A stretch of DNA of 32,401 bases from CAMBRQ01 sp945870325 (lineage in GTDB: Bacteria; Bacillota; Clostridia; Lachnospirales; Lachnospiraceae): assembly GCF_050313795.1 (NCBI RefSeq), contig NZ_JBNPMC010000038.1:1-32401 (forward strand), given 5' to 3'. The notes beneath the pieces are model-generated. The model saw nothing but the letters and a program-made list of their open reading frames with translations, did no database searches and was not told the DNA's origin. Of this stretch, positions 31,757 through 32,401 are shown one piece after another. A program made the position numbers and the translations under genes. Every line of letters starts with the position of its first letter. Position 1 is the first letter of the stretch.

Positions 31757-32401
31757 CTATGGGTGAAGCCGGTATCCGATTCCCCATACCGTCTCAATAT
31801 ATTCCTCCTGCGAAACAGCCTTAATCTTCTTTCGGATATTGCTGATATGAACATCTAGCGTCTTCGTCTCTCCCATATACGGCTCTTCCCAGGCATACTC
31901 AAAGATATCTTCCTTGCTAAATACTTGCTTAGGACGTCGCAGCAATAGTTCCAAAATGGCGAATTCCTGTCTCGTAATCTTCGGAAGTATCTTTCCTTCA
32001 ACACTCACCTGAAAGGTATCCTTATCTAGCGTCAGTCCCCGGTAAGTCAACGTATGCTGTGCGGACGTTATGGGAGATTCCTGCGCCGCGTGACGAAGCT
32101 GCACCTGCACACGAGCAATGACTTCCTTAATTTCGAATGGCTTCGTAATATAATCATCAGCACCGTTGGTCAGAAGATTAATTTTCTCATCCAGATCTCC
32201 TTTTGCCGTCAGTACAATAACCGGTATATTTCCTTTTCTGCGTATCTCTGCCAGAACCTCCTCGCCGGAGATGCCCGGCAGCATCAGATCCAGCATTACC
32301 AATGTATATGTATTCATCCCAAGCAGCATACGGGCTTCTGTACCGGAAAATGCCTGTTCACAAGTGTATCCTTCTTTAGAAAGCGCTTCATTTAATAAGT
32401 T
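31757..32401 (-). CDS. OmpR-family response regulator (5' end cut by window)
   Basis: This DNA-binding regulator probably controls the neighbouring ABC genes. The visible 214 residues lack only the first 15-25 or so: the frame runs open to the right edge (NLLNEALSKEGYTCEQAFSG), so the true start is outside. The receiver has the phospho-acceptor aspartate in VMLDLMLPG, TAKGDLDEKI and the lysine in YITKPFE. The C-terminal winged helix shows LTRQEFAILELL-like (ITRQEFAILELLLRR), the recognition segment TLDVHISNIRKKI and the end TVWGIGYRL, the OmpR/PhoB pattern. It is upstream of the ABC genes and the kinase. Confidence 0.93.
   Translation of the reverse strand, partial: NLLNEALSKEGYTCEQAFSGTEARMLLGMNTYTLVMLDLMLPGISGEEVLAEIRRKGNIPVIVLTAKGDLDEKINLLTNGADDYITKPFEIKEVIARVQVQLRHAAQESPITSAQHTLTYRGLTLDKDTFQVSVEGKILPKITRQEFAILELLLRRPKQVFSKEDIFEYAWEEPYMGETKTLDVHISNIRKKIKAVSQEEYIETVWGIGYRLHP

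Overview
The window is a piece of the core chromosome of an endospore-forming, low-to-moderate GC Firmicute, most likely a Lachnospiraceae member (Dorea/Mediterraneibacter/Blautia-like; the genus is inference). The grounds are the complete spoIIIA operon, spoIIP and gpr, the rimP-nusA-ylxR-ylxQ-infB-rbfA-nrnA-truB-ribF order, AGGAGG-type ribosome binding sites, and frequent TTG/GTG starts. Every gene lies on the minus strand except rpsT.

Layout, left to right (transcription runs right to left unless stated): spoIIIAH to spoIIIAA (160-5159), the engulfment-stage channel operon, with a candidate sigma-E promoter just upstream; pnp (5321-7408), with its own promoter and a long leader hairpin; a 409-bp gap holding a 164-bp MITE-like palindromic element with an 8-bp target duplication; rpsO (7818-8084), with its own promoter and structured leader; then the translation/transcription operon read as rimP-nusA-ylxR-ylxQ-infB-rbfA-nrnA-truB-ribF plus a Na/Pi cotransporter (18379 down to 8214). 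Next come a frameshifted sigma factor gene with a membrane partner (18528-20453), parE-parC-nudC (25697 down to 20597), gpr-spoIIP (28214 down to 25921), rpsT on the plus strand (28407-28670), and a two-component/ABC exporter cluster whose response regulator is cut by the right edge (28945-32401).

The genes fall into three functional groups. One is mother-cell/forespore sporulation machinery (SpoIIIA channel, SpoIIP peptidoglycan hydrolase, Gpr spore protease). The second is information processing: translation initiation and ribosome maturation, RNA turnover by PNPase and NudC, and a type II topoisomerase. The third is envelope or stress response (sigma factor with a membrane partner; regulator-kinase-ABC exporter).

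I see no novel defence system, prophage or biosynthetic cluster. The most interesting material is non-coding: a palindrome family (GACGTAGTAAAA type) present as two complete copies and one half-copy, a transposon-like element inserted at that half-copy, a palindrome that runs into the 3' end of spoIIP, an RNase III-like stem in the pnp leader, and several structured leaders. The main coding anomaly is the single-base frameshift splitting the sigma factor.
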